Shown in pieces: positions 16,101-23,387 of a stretch of DNA of 64,000 nucleotides. The position numbers and the translations under genes were made by a program. Location of the stretch: positions 1 to 64,000 of the forward strand of contig DASXDL010000031.1 in assembly GCA_036490715.1 (NCBI GenBank), in the 5' to 3' direction. The DNA is from FEN-1191 sp036490715. Its GTDB lineage: Bacteria; Pseudomonadota; Gammaproteobacteria; Steroidobacterales; Steroidobacteraceae. How positions within the stretch are numbered: position 1 is the stretch's first letter; each line of letters opens with the position of its first letter. The notes beneath the pieces were generated by a model, which was not told the DNA's origin, did not search any database, and saw only the letters and a list, made by a program, of their open reading frames with translations.

Positions 16101-16732
16101 AGTCGCGCGCGCGCCGTCTCGGCGCGCGCTTGCCGATAGACCTCGCGGGCAGCGTCCAGACTCAGCGCCAGGATGCCCAGGCCGACCGCCAGGTCGGGCC
16201 ACACCGAGTGCCATAGGCCGGTCAGTCCAGCCGCTGCCAGAATCGCGATCCCCGCCCAGGCATCATTGCGGGCCGAGAGAAAAGCCGCCCGCGACAGGCT
16301 GCCGCCGGCGTGGCGCACCCGCCACAACATCAGCGCGCAGCCGGCATTCACCAGCAGCGATGCCAGCGCCATTGAGGATAGCGGCAGGGCAGGCGGCACC
16401 ACAGGTGCGAGCAATTGATGGCACGCAGTCCAAAGCGTTGCCACGCCGGGCACCAACAGCAGCGCTGCCAGCAGCATTCCTAAGCGCGCTTTCGACCCGG
16501 GGCGCCAGCCGAGCGCCATCAAGACCAGCGTATTGAGTGCCGTGTCCTCGAGAAAATCGACCGAATCGGCAAACAGTGAGACCGAGCCGATGGTGCGCGC
16601 CACGGCGAATTCCAGCCCGAAGAAGCCCAGATTAAGGGCCGCCGCCAGCGCGACCACGCGGCGCAGCGATGCCGGCGTGCTCGGCGGCAGCAAATCTGCG
16701 CCGAACCCGGGCGAATCAGTCGGTCGATGCAC
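16097..16732 (-). CDS. Cation diffusion facilitator-like transporter
   Basis: The protein has 211 residues, starting at GTG and overlapping the end of the YheU gene by 17 bases. About five or six membrane helices are visible. The second contains ADSVDFLED and a later one ARNDAWAG, corresponding to the paired metal-binding acidic positions of CDF transporters, although the usual His is absent. The C-terminal cytosolic metal-sensing domain is missing, making it shorter than classic ZitB/FieF (about 300 residues). Efflux of a divalent metal at the inner membrane is likely. The specific metal is unknown. Confidence 0.75.
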   Translation of the reverse strand: MHRPTDSPGFGADLLPPSTPASLRRVVALAAALNLGFFGLEFAVARTIGSVSLFADSVDFLEDTALNTLVLMALGWRPGSKARLGMLLAALLLVPGVATLWTACHQLLAPVVPPALPLSSMALASLLVNAGCALMLWRVRHAGGSLSRAAFLSARNDAWAGIAILAAAGLTGLWHSVWPDLAVGLGILALSLDAAREVYRQARAETARARL

Positions 16733-16973
16733 TGCGCGCAGGGGGACGGTTGATCACGATATCCACCGTGCCGGTGTCCGGATCGAACACGATGCGCGCG
16801 TCATGGCGCTCAAGCTGCCGCCGGACGTGCGCCACCTTCTCCTCGAGCGAATATTCGCGACGGCCGTAGTCCGTGCCCTCTCGCAGCACGAACGACTCGA
16901 GCACAGCGCGCAGGGCGTCGGGCGACAGCGCGGTATGCGGAATGTCGACCCCGGCGGCGCCGTACTCGGTCAT
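16716..16973 (-). CDS. yheU: UPF0270/YheU family protein
   Basis: This 85-residue protein matches Escherichia coli YheU in its core (ALRAVLESFVLREGTDYG, then SLEEKVAHVRRQLERHDARIVFD). The family is small, cytosolic, mainly gammaproteobacterial and of unknown function. Here the C-terminus is extended by a Pro/Arg/Ala-rich tail overlapping the CDF gene. A weak AGG lies 6 bases before the ATG. A terminator-like hairpin precedes it (16983-17009). Confidence 0.88.
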   Translation of the reverse strand: MTEYGAAGVDIPHTALSPDALRAVLESFVLREGTDYGRREYSLEEKVAHVRRQLERHDARIVFDPDTGTVDIVINRPPARSASTD

Positions 16974-16982
16974 GATTTACCT

Positions 16983-17009
16983 AAAAAAAACGCACTGTAA
17001 TCAAAGTGC
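16983..17009 (-). terminator. Terminator-like hairpin plus T-run upstream of yheU
   Basis: Read on the minus strand, GCACT and AGTGC pair across an 8-base loop, followed by G and eight T residues (A-run 16983-16990 on the plus strand). This sits immediately before the yheU start, so it could terminate transcription coming from the right or act as an attenuator in the yheU leader. The stem has only 5 pairs, so activity is uncertain. Confidence 0.4.
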
Positions 17010-17108
17010 TATCGGAATATGTGAAACTTGGTTCTATGGGAGTCAGAGCCATCGCCCCGCCACGGATCGCCGCCGCGCACTGGATCTCTGCGGCCGAGGC
17101 CCCAAATA

Positions 17109-17121
17109 GGTTAACTTAACC
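17109..17121. promoter_or_regulatory. Palindrome upstream of the fatty-acid desaturase
   Basis: GGTTAACTTAACC is a perfect inverted repeat (6-base arms around C) lying 32 bases before the desaturase ATG. It is in the right place for a repressor of membrane-lipid genes such as a TetR-type desaturase regulator, but no such regulator is in the window. Confidence 0.4.
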
Positions 17122-17152
17122 GCCAAGGACGCGGTGGGGAGCACTTTCCAGC

Positions 17153-18298
17153 ATGGCATTGACGCAAGCAAAGGCCGACGTTGCCCCGCGCAACTGGCCC
17201 ACGACGGCTATGTTCAGTCTGACCTTTCTGGTCGCCATCAGTGTGGTGCCCTGGTATGGGTTTACGCACGGCTACAGCGCGGCCGCATGGATTTGGGGCA
17301 CGCTGCTGCTGGGCGCCAACGGCATGGCGATCACCTGTGGCTATCACCGGCTCTGGGCCCACCGAGCCTACGAGGCGCATCCGCTGCTACGGCTGCCGTT
17401 GGTGCTGTTCGGCGCCATGGCGCTGCAGAACAGCGTGCTGATGTGGGCCTCCAACCATCGCGTGCACCATCGCTATATTGACGACCCGGAACGCGATCCG
17501 TACTGCGCCCGCCGCGGTTTCTGGTTCTCGCACATCGGCTGGATGCTGCGCAGCTACCCGAGCGGCGAGGTCGATCTGGCGCTGGTGCGCGACCTGGAGC
17601 GCGACCCGATCGTAGCGTGGCAGCACCGACACTATTACGCCATCGCGCTGTCGATGAATCTGGGCTTGCCGCTGCTGATCGGCTATCTGGCCGGCGATGT
17701 CTGGGGGGTATTCCTGCTGGCCGGCGTGGTGCGGCTGGTTGTCAGCCATCACTTCACCTTTTTTATCAACTCGCTGGCACACATGTGGGGCTCACAGCCC
17801 TACAGTGATGAAAACACCGCGCGTGATAATCCAGTGGTCGCGCTGCTGACCTACGGCGAGGGCTATCACAACTTTCATCATATGTTCGCGCATGACTACC
17901 GCAACGGCTTGCGCTGGTGGCAATGGGATCCGTCCAAGTGGTTCATCGGCTGCATGAGCCTGCTCGGGCTGGCACGCAATCTGAAGCGGGTACCGTGGTT
18001 TCGCATCCAGCGCGCAATGCTCGACAATCAGTTTCAGCGGGCCGAGCGTCGTCTGGCGAGCCAGCCGGCGCGCGCCCACATCGAGCTGATCCGGGCGCGC
18101 ATCGCCGAGGAATACGAGGCCTTCTCCAAGTCGGTGGCCGAATGGGCGCGGCTGCGTGAAGCATGGATCGAGGACACCAAGCGCGCGGTGAGAGAGCGTT
18201 GGCAACAGTCGGCCCTGCAGGCGCAGCTGCGCGAGCTGGAATATGGGCTGCGACTGCAATACCGGCGGGTGCGTGTGCTGCGGGCCCAACTCGGATGA
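17153..18298 (+). CDS. Acyl-CoA/acyl-lipid delta-9-type fatty acid desaturase
   Basis: The protein has 381 residues. It has the three histidine boxes of membrane di-iron desaturases: HRLWAHR (about 71-77), HRVHH (about 104-108) and HNFHH (about 242-246), with four hydrophobic helices between them. The C-terminal 100 residues form a charged coiled-coil-like region (ERRLASQPARAHIEL, EYEAFSKSVAEW), a feature I recall from gammaproteobacterial relatives. It introduces a cis double bond into saturated acyl chains in the inner membrane using O2 and electrons from an unidentified reductase. Its TGA overlaps the ATG of the methyltransferase gene, indicating translational coupling in a lipid operon. 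Confidence 0.92.
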   Translation: MALTQAKADVAPRNWPTTAMFSLTFLVAISVVPWYGFTHGYSAAAWIWGTLLLGANGMAITCGYHRLWAHRAYEAHPLLRLPLVLFGAMALQNSVLMWASNHRVHHRYIDDPERDPYCARRGFWFSHIGWMLRSYPSGEVDLALVRDLERDPIVAWQHRHYYAIALSMNLGLPLLIGYLAGDVWGVFLLAGVVRLVVSHHFTFFINSLAHMWGSQPYSDENTARDNPVVALLTYGEGYHNFHHMFAHDYRNGLRWWQWDPSKWFIGCMSLLGLARNLKRVPWFRIQRAMLDNQFQRAERRLASQPARAHIELIRARIAEEYEAFSKSVAEWARLREAWIEDTKRAVRERWQQSALQAQLRELEYGLRLQYRRVRVLRAQLG

Positions 18299-19554
18299 AC
18301 GCCAGTTCTGATTCCGGCGCGCTGAACGATTTCCCGGAGGCAGCCCCAACCGCGTCCGAGCAGGCGCACTCGCTCGAAGCGAGCCTGCTGCGCCGGTTGT
18401 TGTTGGCGATGGGCAATCCGCCGCTGGAATTTGTGCTGTGGAGTGGCGAGCGCATCGCGCCACCCGGCAGCACTGCGACCATTCGCGTGCGCTTCCTCGA
18501 TCGCGCGACCTTGTTTCGAGTACTGCGCGATCCGCAGATGCAGTTCCCAGAGGGCTATAGCGCCGGGCGCGTCGAGGTCGAGGGCGATCTGGTGCAGCTG
18601 ATCGGCCTGCTATATCGCGGTTTGGCGGCTGATGAGTGCGGCCGATCCTTCAGCCAGCGCATCGGACGCTGGTTCCGGGGCGCTCGTCGTAACACGCTGA
18701 CCGGCTCCCGCCGCAACATTCATCACCACTACGACATCGGCAACGAGTTCTACGCGCTGTGGCTGGGCGAGACCATGGCCTACACCTGCGCCTACTATCC
18801 GAGCGCCGAGGCCACCCTGGAGCAAGCGCAGGTGGCCAAGATGGACCACGTGTGCCGCAAGCTGCAGCTCAAGCCCGGCGATAGTGTGGTGGAAGCGGGC
18901 TGTGGTTGGGGCAGCCTTGCGCTGCACATGGCGCGGCACTACGGCGCCCGGGTGCGTGCCTTCAACATCTCGCGCGAACAGGTTGCGTTCGCGCGCGAGC
19001 AGGCCCAACGCCAAGGCCTGCAGGCTCAGGTGGAGTTCGTGCAGGACGACTACCGCAATATTTCCGGTCAGTACGACGTGTTCGCTTCGGTCGGCATGCT
19101 CGAGCACGTCGGTCGCGAGAATTACCCTGAGCTTGGCCGGGTGGTACGCCGCTCGCTCGGCTCAGCCGGGCGCGGCCTGATTCACTCCATTGGGCGCAAC
19201 ACTCCGGGGCTGCTGCATCCGTGGATTACGCGCCGCATTTTCCCGGGCGCCTACGCGCCTTCGCTGGCCGAAATGATGAGCATCTTCGAGCCGTCCGGTT
19301 TGTCGGTGCTGGATGTCGAGAATATACGGCTGCACTATGCGCTGACGCTGCGGCACTGGATGGAGCGCTATCGGGCCGCGGAAGAACGCGTGCGTGCCAT
19401 GTTCGACAGCACCTTCGTGCGTATGTGGCGGCTGTACCTGGCCGGATCCATAGCCGCCTTTGAAACTGGCACGCTGCAGCTGTTCCAGGTGGTGTTCAGT
19501 ACGCGCGAGAACAACCAGATCCCGATGACGCGCGAGCACCTGTACTCCACCTAG
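18295..19554 (+). CDS. Cyclopropane-fatty-acyl-phospholipid synthase-like methyltransferase
   Basis: From the overlapping ATG at 18295 the protein has 419 residues. Residues 1-110 form the family's N-terminal lipid-interacting domain. After HHYDIGNEFYALWLG comes the SAM-binding core (VVEAGCGWGSLALHMA, about residues 198-213), then VGMLEHVG and the C-terminal FQVVFSTRENNQIPMTR segment. It transfers a methylene or methyl group from S-adenosylmethionine to a double bond in membrane phospholipid acyl chains. The desaturase immediately upstream would supply that double bond. Because a flavin reductase follows, the product may be a reduced methyl branch rather than a cyclopropane; that is inference. 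Confidence 0.9.
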   Translation: MNASSDSGALNDFPEAAPTASEQAHSLEASLLRRLLLAMGNPPLEFVLWSGERIAPPGSTATIRVRFLDRATLFRVLRDPQMQFPEGYSAGRVEVEGDLVQLIGLLYRGLAADECGRSFSQRIGRWFRGARRNTLTGSRRNIHHHYDIGNEFYALWLGETMAYTCAYYPSAEATLEQAQVAKMDHVCRKLQLKPGDSVVEAGCGWGSLALHMARHYGARVRAFNISREQVAFAREQAQRQGLQAQVEFVQDDYRNISGQYDVFASVGMLEHVGRENYPELGRVVRRSLGSAGRGLIHSIGRNTPGLLHPWITRRIFPGAYAPSLAEMMSIFEPSGLSVLDVENIRLHYALTLRHWMERYRAAEERVRAMFDSTFVRMWRLYLAGSIAAFETGTLQLFQVVFSTRENNQIPMTREHLYST

Positions 19555-19572
19555 ACGCCGGATCTCTCCAGC

Positions 19573-20580
19573 ATGCGCAGCTGCGATGTCATCGTGGTCG
19601 GCGGCGGACCGGCCGGCGCTTCGGCAGCGCGCCGCCTGCGCCAGGGCGGAGCCGAGGTGCTGGTACTCGATAAGGAGGCGTTTCCGCGCCCCAAGTTGTG
19701 CGCCGGCTGGATCACGCCCGAGGTGGTGCGCGACGTTGAACTCGATCCGGGCGACTATCCGCATCGTTTCCTGAGTTTTCGGCGGCTGCACTGGCACTGG
19801 AAAGGCATACACCTGCCGGTGCCGTGCGTGCAGCACTCGATCCGGCGCTACGAGTTCGACGCGTGGCTGCTGCAGCAATCCGGTGCCGAGGTGCTGGCGC
19901 ACGCGGTGCGTGACATCCGGCGCGCCGACGCGGATTACGTCATTGATGGTGAGTTTCGCTGCCGCTATCTGGTCGGTGCTGCCGGCACTTCCTGCCCGGT
20001 GCACCGCCATCTGTTCCGTCAGGCGCTACCGCGGGTGCGGGCGCTGCAAACGGTCACGCTCGAGCTGGAATTTGCCCACGAGTGGCGTGATCCGGACTGC
20101 CACCTGTGGTTCTTCGAGGACGGCCTGCCGGGATACAGCTGGTACGTCCCCAAGGCGCGCGGCTGGCTCAACGTCGGCATCGGCGGTATGGCCCAGCGGC
20201 TGAAACAGCGCGGTGAGGACATCTGGCAGCATTGGCATCAGTTCGCGATCCGGCTCGAGCGCCGCTTCAGCATCAAGCTGGCGCTCGAGCCGTCCGGTTA
20301 CAGCTATTACGTGCGCGGACCGGTCGAGCCGGTACGCCTGGATAACGCCTTTCTGGCCGGCGATGCCGCTGGATTGGCGACGCGTGATCTGTGCGAAGGA
20401 ATCGGCCCGGCGGTGCGCAGCGGACAGCGTGCCGCCGACGCGATCCTGCATGGCACGGGCTACGATCTCGGGGATGTCACCGGCGCGAGCCTCGGCGGCG
20501 GCTGGCTCAGCCGTGTCGTGGATTGGGGCTTCACCCGCGGCGCGGGCGGTTCGCCGACGCCGGCCCCGGCCGCCACCTGA
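19573..20580 (+). CDS. Geranylgeranyl-reductase-type FAD oxidoreductase
   Basis: This 335-residue protein starts with the dinucleotide-binding motif DVIVVGGGPAGASAARRL and has a second FAD motif (AFLAGDAAGLATRDLCEGIGPAVRSG, about residues 255-280), the signature of the geranylgeranyl reductase/UbiH-like family. There is no hydrophobic anchor. These flavoproteins reduce isolated double bonds in isoprenoid or lipid chains, or hydroxylate. It begins 18 bases after the methyltransferase gene and is third in the operon. The context suggests reduction of a methylene or unsaturated acyl intermediate. A role in isoprenoid quinone or pigment reduction is an alternative. Confidence 0.8.
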   Translation: MRSCDVIVVGGGPAGASAARRLRQGGAEVLVLDKEAFPRPKLCAGWITPEVVRDVELDPGDYPHRFLSFRRLHWHWKGIHLPVPCVQHSIRRYEFDAWLLQQSGAEVLAHAVRDIRRADADYVIDGEFRCRYLVGAAGTSCPVHRHLFRQALPRVRALQTVTLELEFAHEWRDPDCHLWFFEDGLPGYSWYVPKARGWLNVGIGGMAQRLKQRGEDIWQHWHQFAIRLERRFSIKLALEPSGYSYYVRGPVEPVRLDNAFLAGDAAGLATRDLCEGIGPAVRSGQRAADAILHGTGYDLGDVTGASLGGGWLSRVVDWGFTRGAGGSPTPAPAAT

Positions 20581-20592
20581 AGGATCGTCCGG

Positions 20593-21087
20593 CTACTGGT
20601 TGGCCGCCGGCGGCGCAGCGGCTGTTACCTGGCTCGCCGCCCGGCTGAAGTGCTTGTGAAAGCACACCAGCACCGCAAGCTCAGTCTTGTAGACGTGATC
20701 GACGGTCCAGAAGAATTCGTCCTGTGACAGGCCGTCATCGAAGCGCTCGGCCAGCACCTGGAATCGGGTCGGAGCGCTGGTCGGCGAGGCCTGATCGACC
20801 CGGTATTCGATGTACTCGCGCAGCAGCAGGCCGGTCAATTCGGCGTTGAAGGCGTCCCGGGCCTGGTCCGAGGCGCGCTCATAGGCGCTGACCAAGCGCG
20901 CGTCGACGCTGCGGCTGGAGATCACCAGCAGGCTGGCGGGCCGCTGCGGCAATGAGAAAGCCTCCATCAGATGCGGGCTGCTGGCCGGGAAGTCAAAGCG
21001 CACCGTCCAGCGAAACGCCGCGTTGTCGACCCGGGTGGGGCTGCAGCCCATGGCGCGCAGCCAGTTCTCGACCGGTTCCAGTTCCAC
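20593..21087 (-). CDS. Uncharacterised protein
   Basis: This 164-residue protein starts at GTG. It has an alpha/beta composition (PVENWLRAMG, then WTVRFDFP, ASLLVISSRSV, long helices AYERASDQARDAFNAEL and EYIEYRVDQ) and an Ala/Pro-rich tail. The pattern vaguely recalls small chaperone-like or sensory alpha/beta folds, but I recognise no family. It has no signal peptide or membrane helix. It converges with the lipid operon, 12 bases between stops. Confidence 0.6.
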   Translation of the reverse strand: MELEPVENWLRAMGCSPTRVDNAAFRWTVRFDFPASSPHLMEAFSLPQRPASLLVISSRSVDARLVSAYERASDQARDAFNAELTGLLLREYIEYRVDQASPTSAPTRFQVLAERFDDGLSQDEFFWTVDHVYKTELAVLVCFHKHFSRAASQVTAAAPPAANQ

Positions 21088-21131
21088 GATTTGACCCCAC
21101 GACGCCGCCGCTGTGACCGGGCGGTATGCTA

Positions 21132-22895
21132 TCAGGCTTCGCCCAACAGACGCTCGCGCCGCACCTCTTCTTCGTGCAGGCGGTGTACCGGTTTTACCAG
21201 ATCGCTGCGACTGACGACGCCAACGAGGCGTCGTGAGTGCGGACCGTCAACCACCGGCAGTCGCTCCAGGCCACGTGCCGCCAGTTGCCCGGCGGCCGCC
21301 TTGCAGGTTTCTCCGGGGGTGACCGAAGCGCCCACCGGCAGCGACGGCAGCAGCCGCGCCACCGGCTGCTGCAAGGCTGCATCGGTCAGGCCGTGTAGCA
21401 TCGATCGATCGAGCATACCCAGCAGCCGTTCCCCGGCAACCACCGGGTAGCCGCGATGTTTCTGGTCGGTACCGAAGTAGTCGCGCAGCACGTCGCCTGC
21501 GCTCAGGTCACCCGGTATCGTGATGACCGCGCGAGTCATGACCTCATCGACAAAGTGACGCTCCAGCGGATCGACCGCGTACTCCCGATAGACGTGACGG
21601 CCGCGGCGCGCGATCTTCTCGGTGAGAATCGAGCGCGGCATCACGATGACGGTAAAGCCGTAGGCCACCGCCGAACTCAACAGCGTCGGCAGGAAAGCGC
21701 TGAAATCGTGCGTGAGCCCGAAGGCAAACACCACCGCGGTCAGCGGCGCGCGCATGGTGCCCGCCAGGATGGCCGCCATGCATACCAGCGCCCAGAACTG
21801 CGGATTGCCACCGGGTAGCCACTCGCCCAGCACCGAGCCCAGGCCGGCGCCGATCATCAGCAGCGGCGCGAGCACGCCGCCCGAGGTGCCGGAAGCCAGC
21901 GCGACCGCCCAGATGATCAGCTTCACCGCCAGCAGCGCCAACGCCGCGCTCAGCAGCAGGTGATGCTGCAGCAGGTCGCCGATGACGTCGTAGCCGACGC
22001 CGAGCGCGCGTGGTTGCAGAAGGCCGCCGATGCCGACCACGATCCCCGCCAGCGCCGGCCACCACATCCAATGCAGCGGCAGCCGCGCGTACAGATTCTC
22101 CACCTGATAGAGCAGGTAGGTCATGAAGGCCGAGACCGCGCCGGCGGCGATGCCGGCCACCATGCAGGACAGCAGTGCCGTCATGGTCGGGGGATCGGTC
22201 TGCAGCGGAAACAGCGGGCCGGCGCCGGCCCACAGGGGCCGCAGAAAGCCGGCCACACAACAGCTCAGTGCCACCGGCAACAGGCTGCGCGGTCGCAGCT
22301 CGAACAGCAGCAACTCGACCGCCAGCAGCACCGCCGCCAGCGGCGTACCGAATACCGCGGTCATACCGGCGCAGGCGCCGGCCACCAGCAAGGCCTTGCG
22401 CTCGGCGGCGGTGAGGTGAAACGCCTGTGCCAGCAGCGATGCCGACGCCGCGCCAGTCATGATGATTGGGCCCTCGGCGCCGAATGGGCCGCCGCTGCCG
22501 ATGGCAATGCCAGAGGACAGCGGCTTGAGCACCGCCACCTTGGGCGACATGCGGCTCTTGCCGAAGAGGATTGCCTCGATCGCCTCGGGAATGCCGTGAC
22601 CGCGGATCTGCTCGCTGCCAAAGCGCGCCAGCAAGCCTACGATCAGGCCACCGAACACCGGCACCAGCACCGCGGCCGCTCCGAGCTGATTGAGCGCGGG
22701 ACTGTGGAAGCTGAGCGATAGCGTGTGGAAATAGAACAGGTTGGTAAACAGCCGAATAGTATCGAGCAACAGCATCGCGCCCAGGGTACTGATGCAACCG
22801 ATGACCAGCGCAAAACCGGACAGCATGACCAGGCGGCTGTCAGGCGCGAAATCTCCGGAGCGCACCAGCGGCGTCGGCGCGCGCTCAGCCGACAT
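21132..22895 (-). CDS. ClC-family chloride channel/antiporter with CBS domains
   Basis: The protein has 587 residues. The ClC pore spans about 1-430 with the anion-binding motifs GHGIPE, GSGGPFGAEGP (retaining the gating Glu in AEGP) and SGTSGGVLAPLL. Two CBS domains follow (about residues 450-575; for example DEVMTRAVITI and RGLERLPVVDG...LVGVVSRSDL). It moves chloride or similar anions across the inner membrane, and the cytosolic CBS pair suggests gating by adenine nucleotides. It overlaps the upstream MarR gene by 11 bases, so the two are one transcription unit. Fluoride-type CLC-F signatures are not seen. Confidence 0.93.
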   Translation of the reverse strand: MSAERAPTPLVRSGDFAPDSRLVMLSGFALVIGCISTLGAMLLLDTIRLFTNLFYFHTLSLSFHSPALNQLGAAAVLVPVFGGLIVGLLARFGSEQIRGHGIPEAIEAILFGKSRMSPKVAVLKPLSSGIAIGSGGPFGAEGPIIMTGAASASLLAQAFHLTAAERKALLVAGACAGMTAVFGTPLAAVLLAVELLLFELRPRSLLPVALSCCVAGFLRPLWAGAGPLFPLQTDPPTMTALLSCMVAGIAAGAVSAFMTYLLYQVENLYARLPLHWMWWPALAGIVVGIGGLLQPRALGVGYDVIGDLLQHHLLLSAALALLAVKLIIWAVALASGTSGGVLAPLLMIGAGLGSVLGEWLPGGNPQFWALVCMAAILAGTMRAPLTAVVFAFGLTHDFSAFLPTLLSSAVAYGFTVIVMPRSILTEKIARRGRHVYREYAVDPLERHFVDEVMTRAVITIPGDLSAGDVLRDYFGTDQKHRGYPVVAGERLLGMLDRSMLHGLTDAALQQPVARLLPSLPVGASVTPGETCKAAAGQLAARGLERLPVVDGPHSRRLVGVVSRSDLVKPVHRLHEEEVRRERLLGEA

Positions 22896-23277
22896 GGGTC
22901 ACCCGGAAGACCGCTCGAAGCTGCCGAAGCTCGGCGCGGTGCCGACGCGCGATTCGCTCGACCAGCACGTGTCCGCGCGGACTCAGATGCACGTCCACGC
23001 GACGGCGATCGCCAGCAGCGCGGCGTTTGCGCACCAACCCGGAGGTCGCGCAGCGCTCGACCAGGGCAGCAGTGCCGTGCGGACTGGCCTGCAGGCGCAG
23101 CGCCAGCTCGCCGACGCTGGCCGAGTCGCGACCGCGGAAACCGCGGATGTGCAGCAACAACAGGTACTGCAGCGGAGTAATGCCGACGGTGCGCGAGGCG
23201 TGCTCGCTGAAGCGGAGAAATCGGGCGAGCTCAAAGCGAAAGTCCGACAGCGCCATGAGCTGTCGTTTCGACAGCAT
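22885..23277 (-). CDS. MarR-family transcriptional regulator (ClC operon)
   Basis: From the ATG at 23277 the protein has 130 residues; a TTG two codons earlier is possible. It has a winged-helix domain: LQYLLLLHIRGFRG, then SVGELALRLQASPHGTAALVERCATSGLVRK and the basic wing RRAAGDRRRVDVHLSPRG. It is translationally overlapped with the ClC gene and probably represses both genes by binding the palindrome 42 bases upstream (23319-23333). The inducer is unknown; phenolic acids or salt stress are possible. Confidence 0.85.
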   Translation of the reverse strand: MLSKRQLMALSDFRFELARFLRFSEHASRTVGITPLQYLLLLHIRGFRGRDSASVGELALRLQASPHGTAALVERCATSGLVRKRRAAGDRRRVDVHLSPRGHVLVERIARRHRAELRQLRAVFRVTHVG

Positions 23278-23318
23278 TTTCAATAGGTTTGGCCAGTGAA
23301 TTGGGTGATCCCTGAATA

Positions 23319-23333
23319 TATCACGATGTGATA
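23319..23333. promoter_or_regulatory. Palindromic operator candidate for the MarR-ClC operon
   Basis: TATCACGATGTGATA has perfect 6-base arms around a 3-base centre. It is 42-56 bases upstream of the MarR start, within an AT-rich stretch suited to a promoter. Autoregulation by the MarR protein is the simplest reading. Confidence 0.55.
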
Positions 23334-23387
23334 GAACTGCCGCGTCGCCGAATCAGGCTGTGAGCTGCTTCACGCGGCTGTCTAGGC

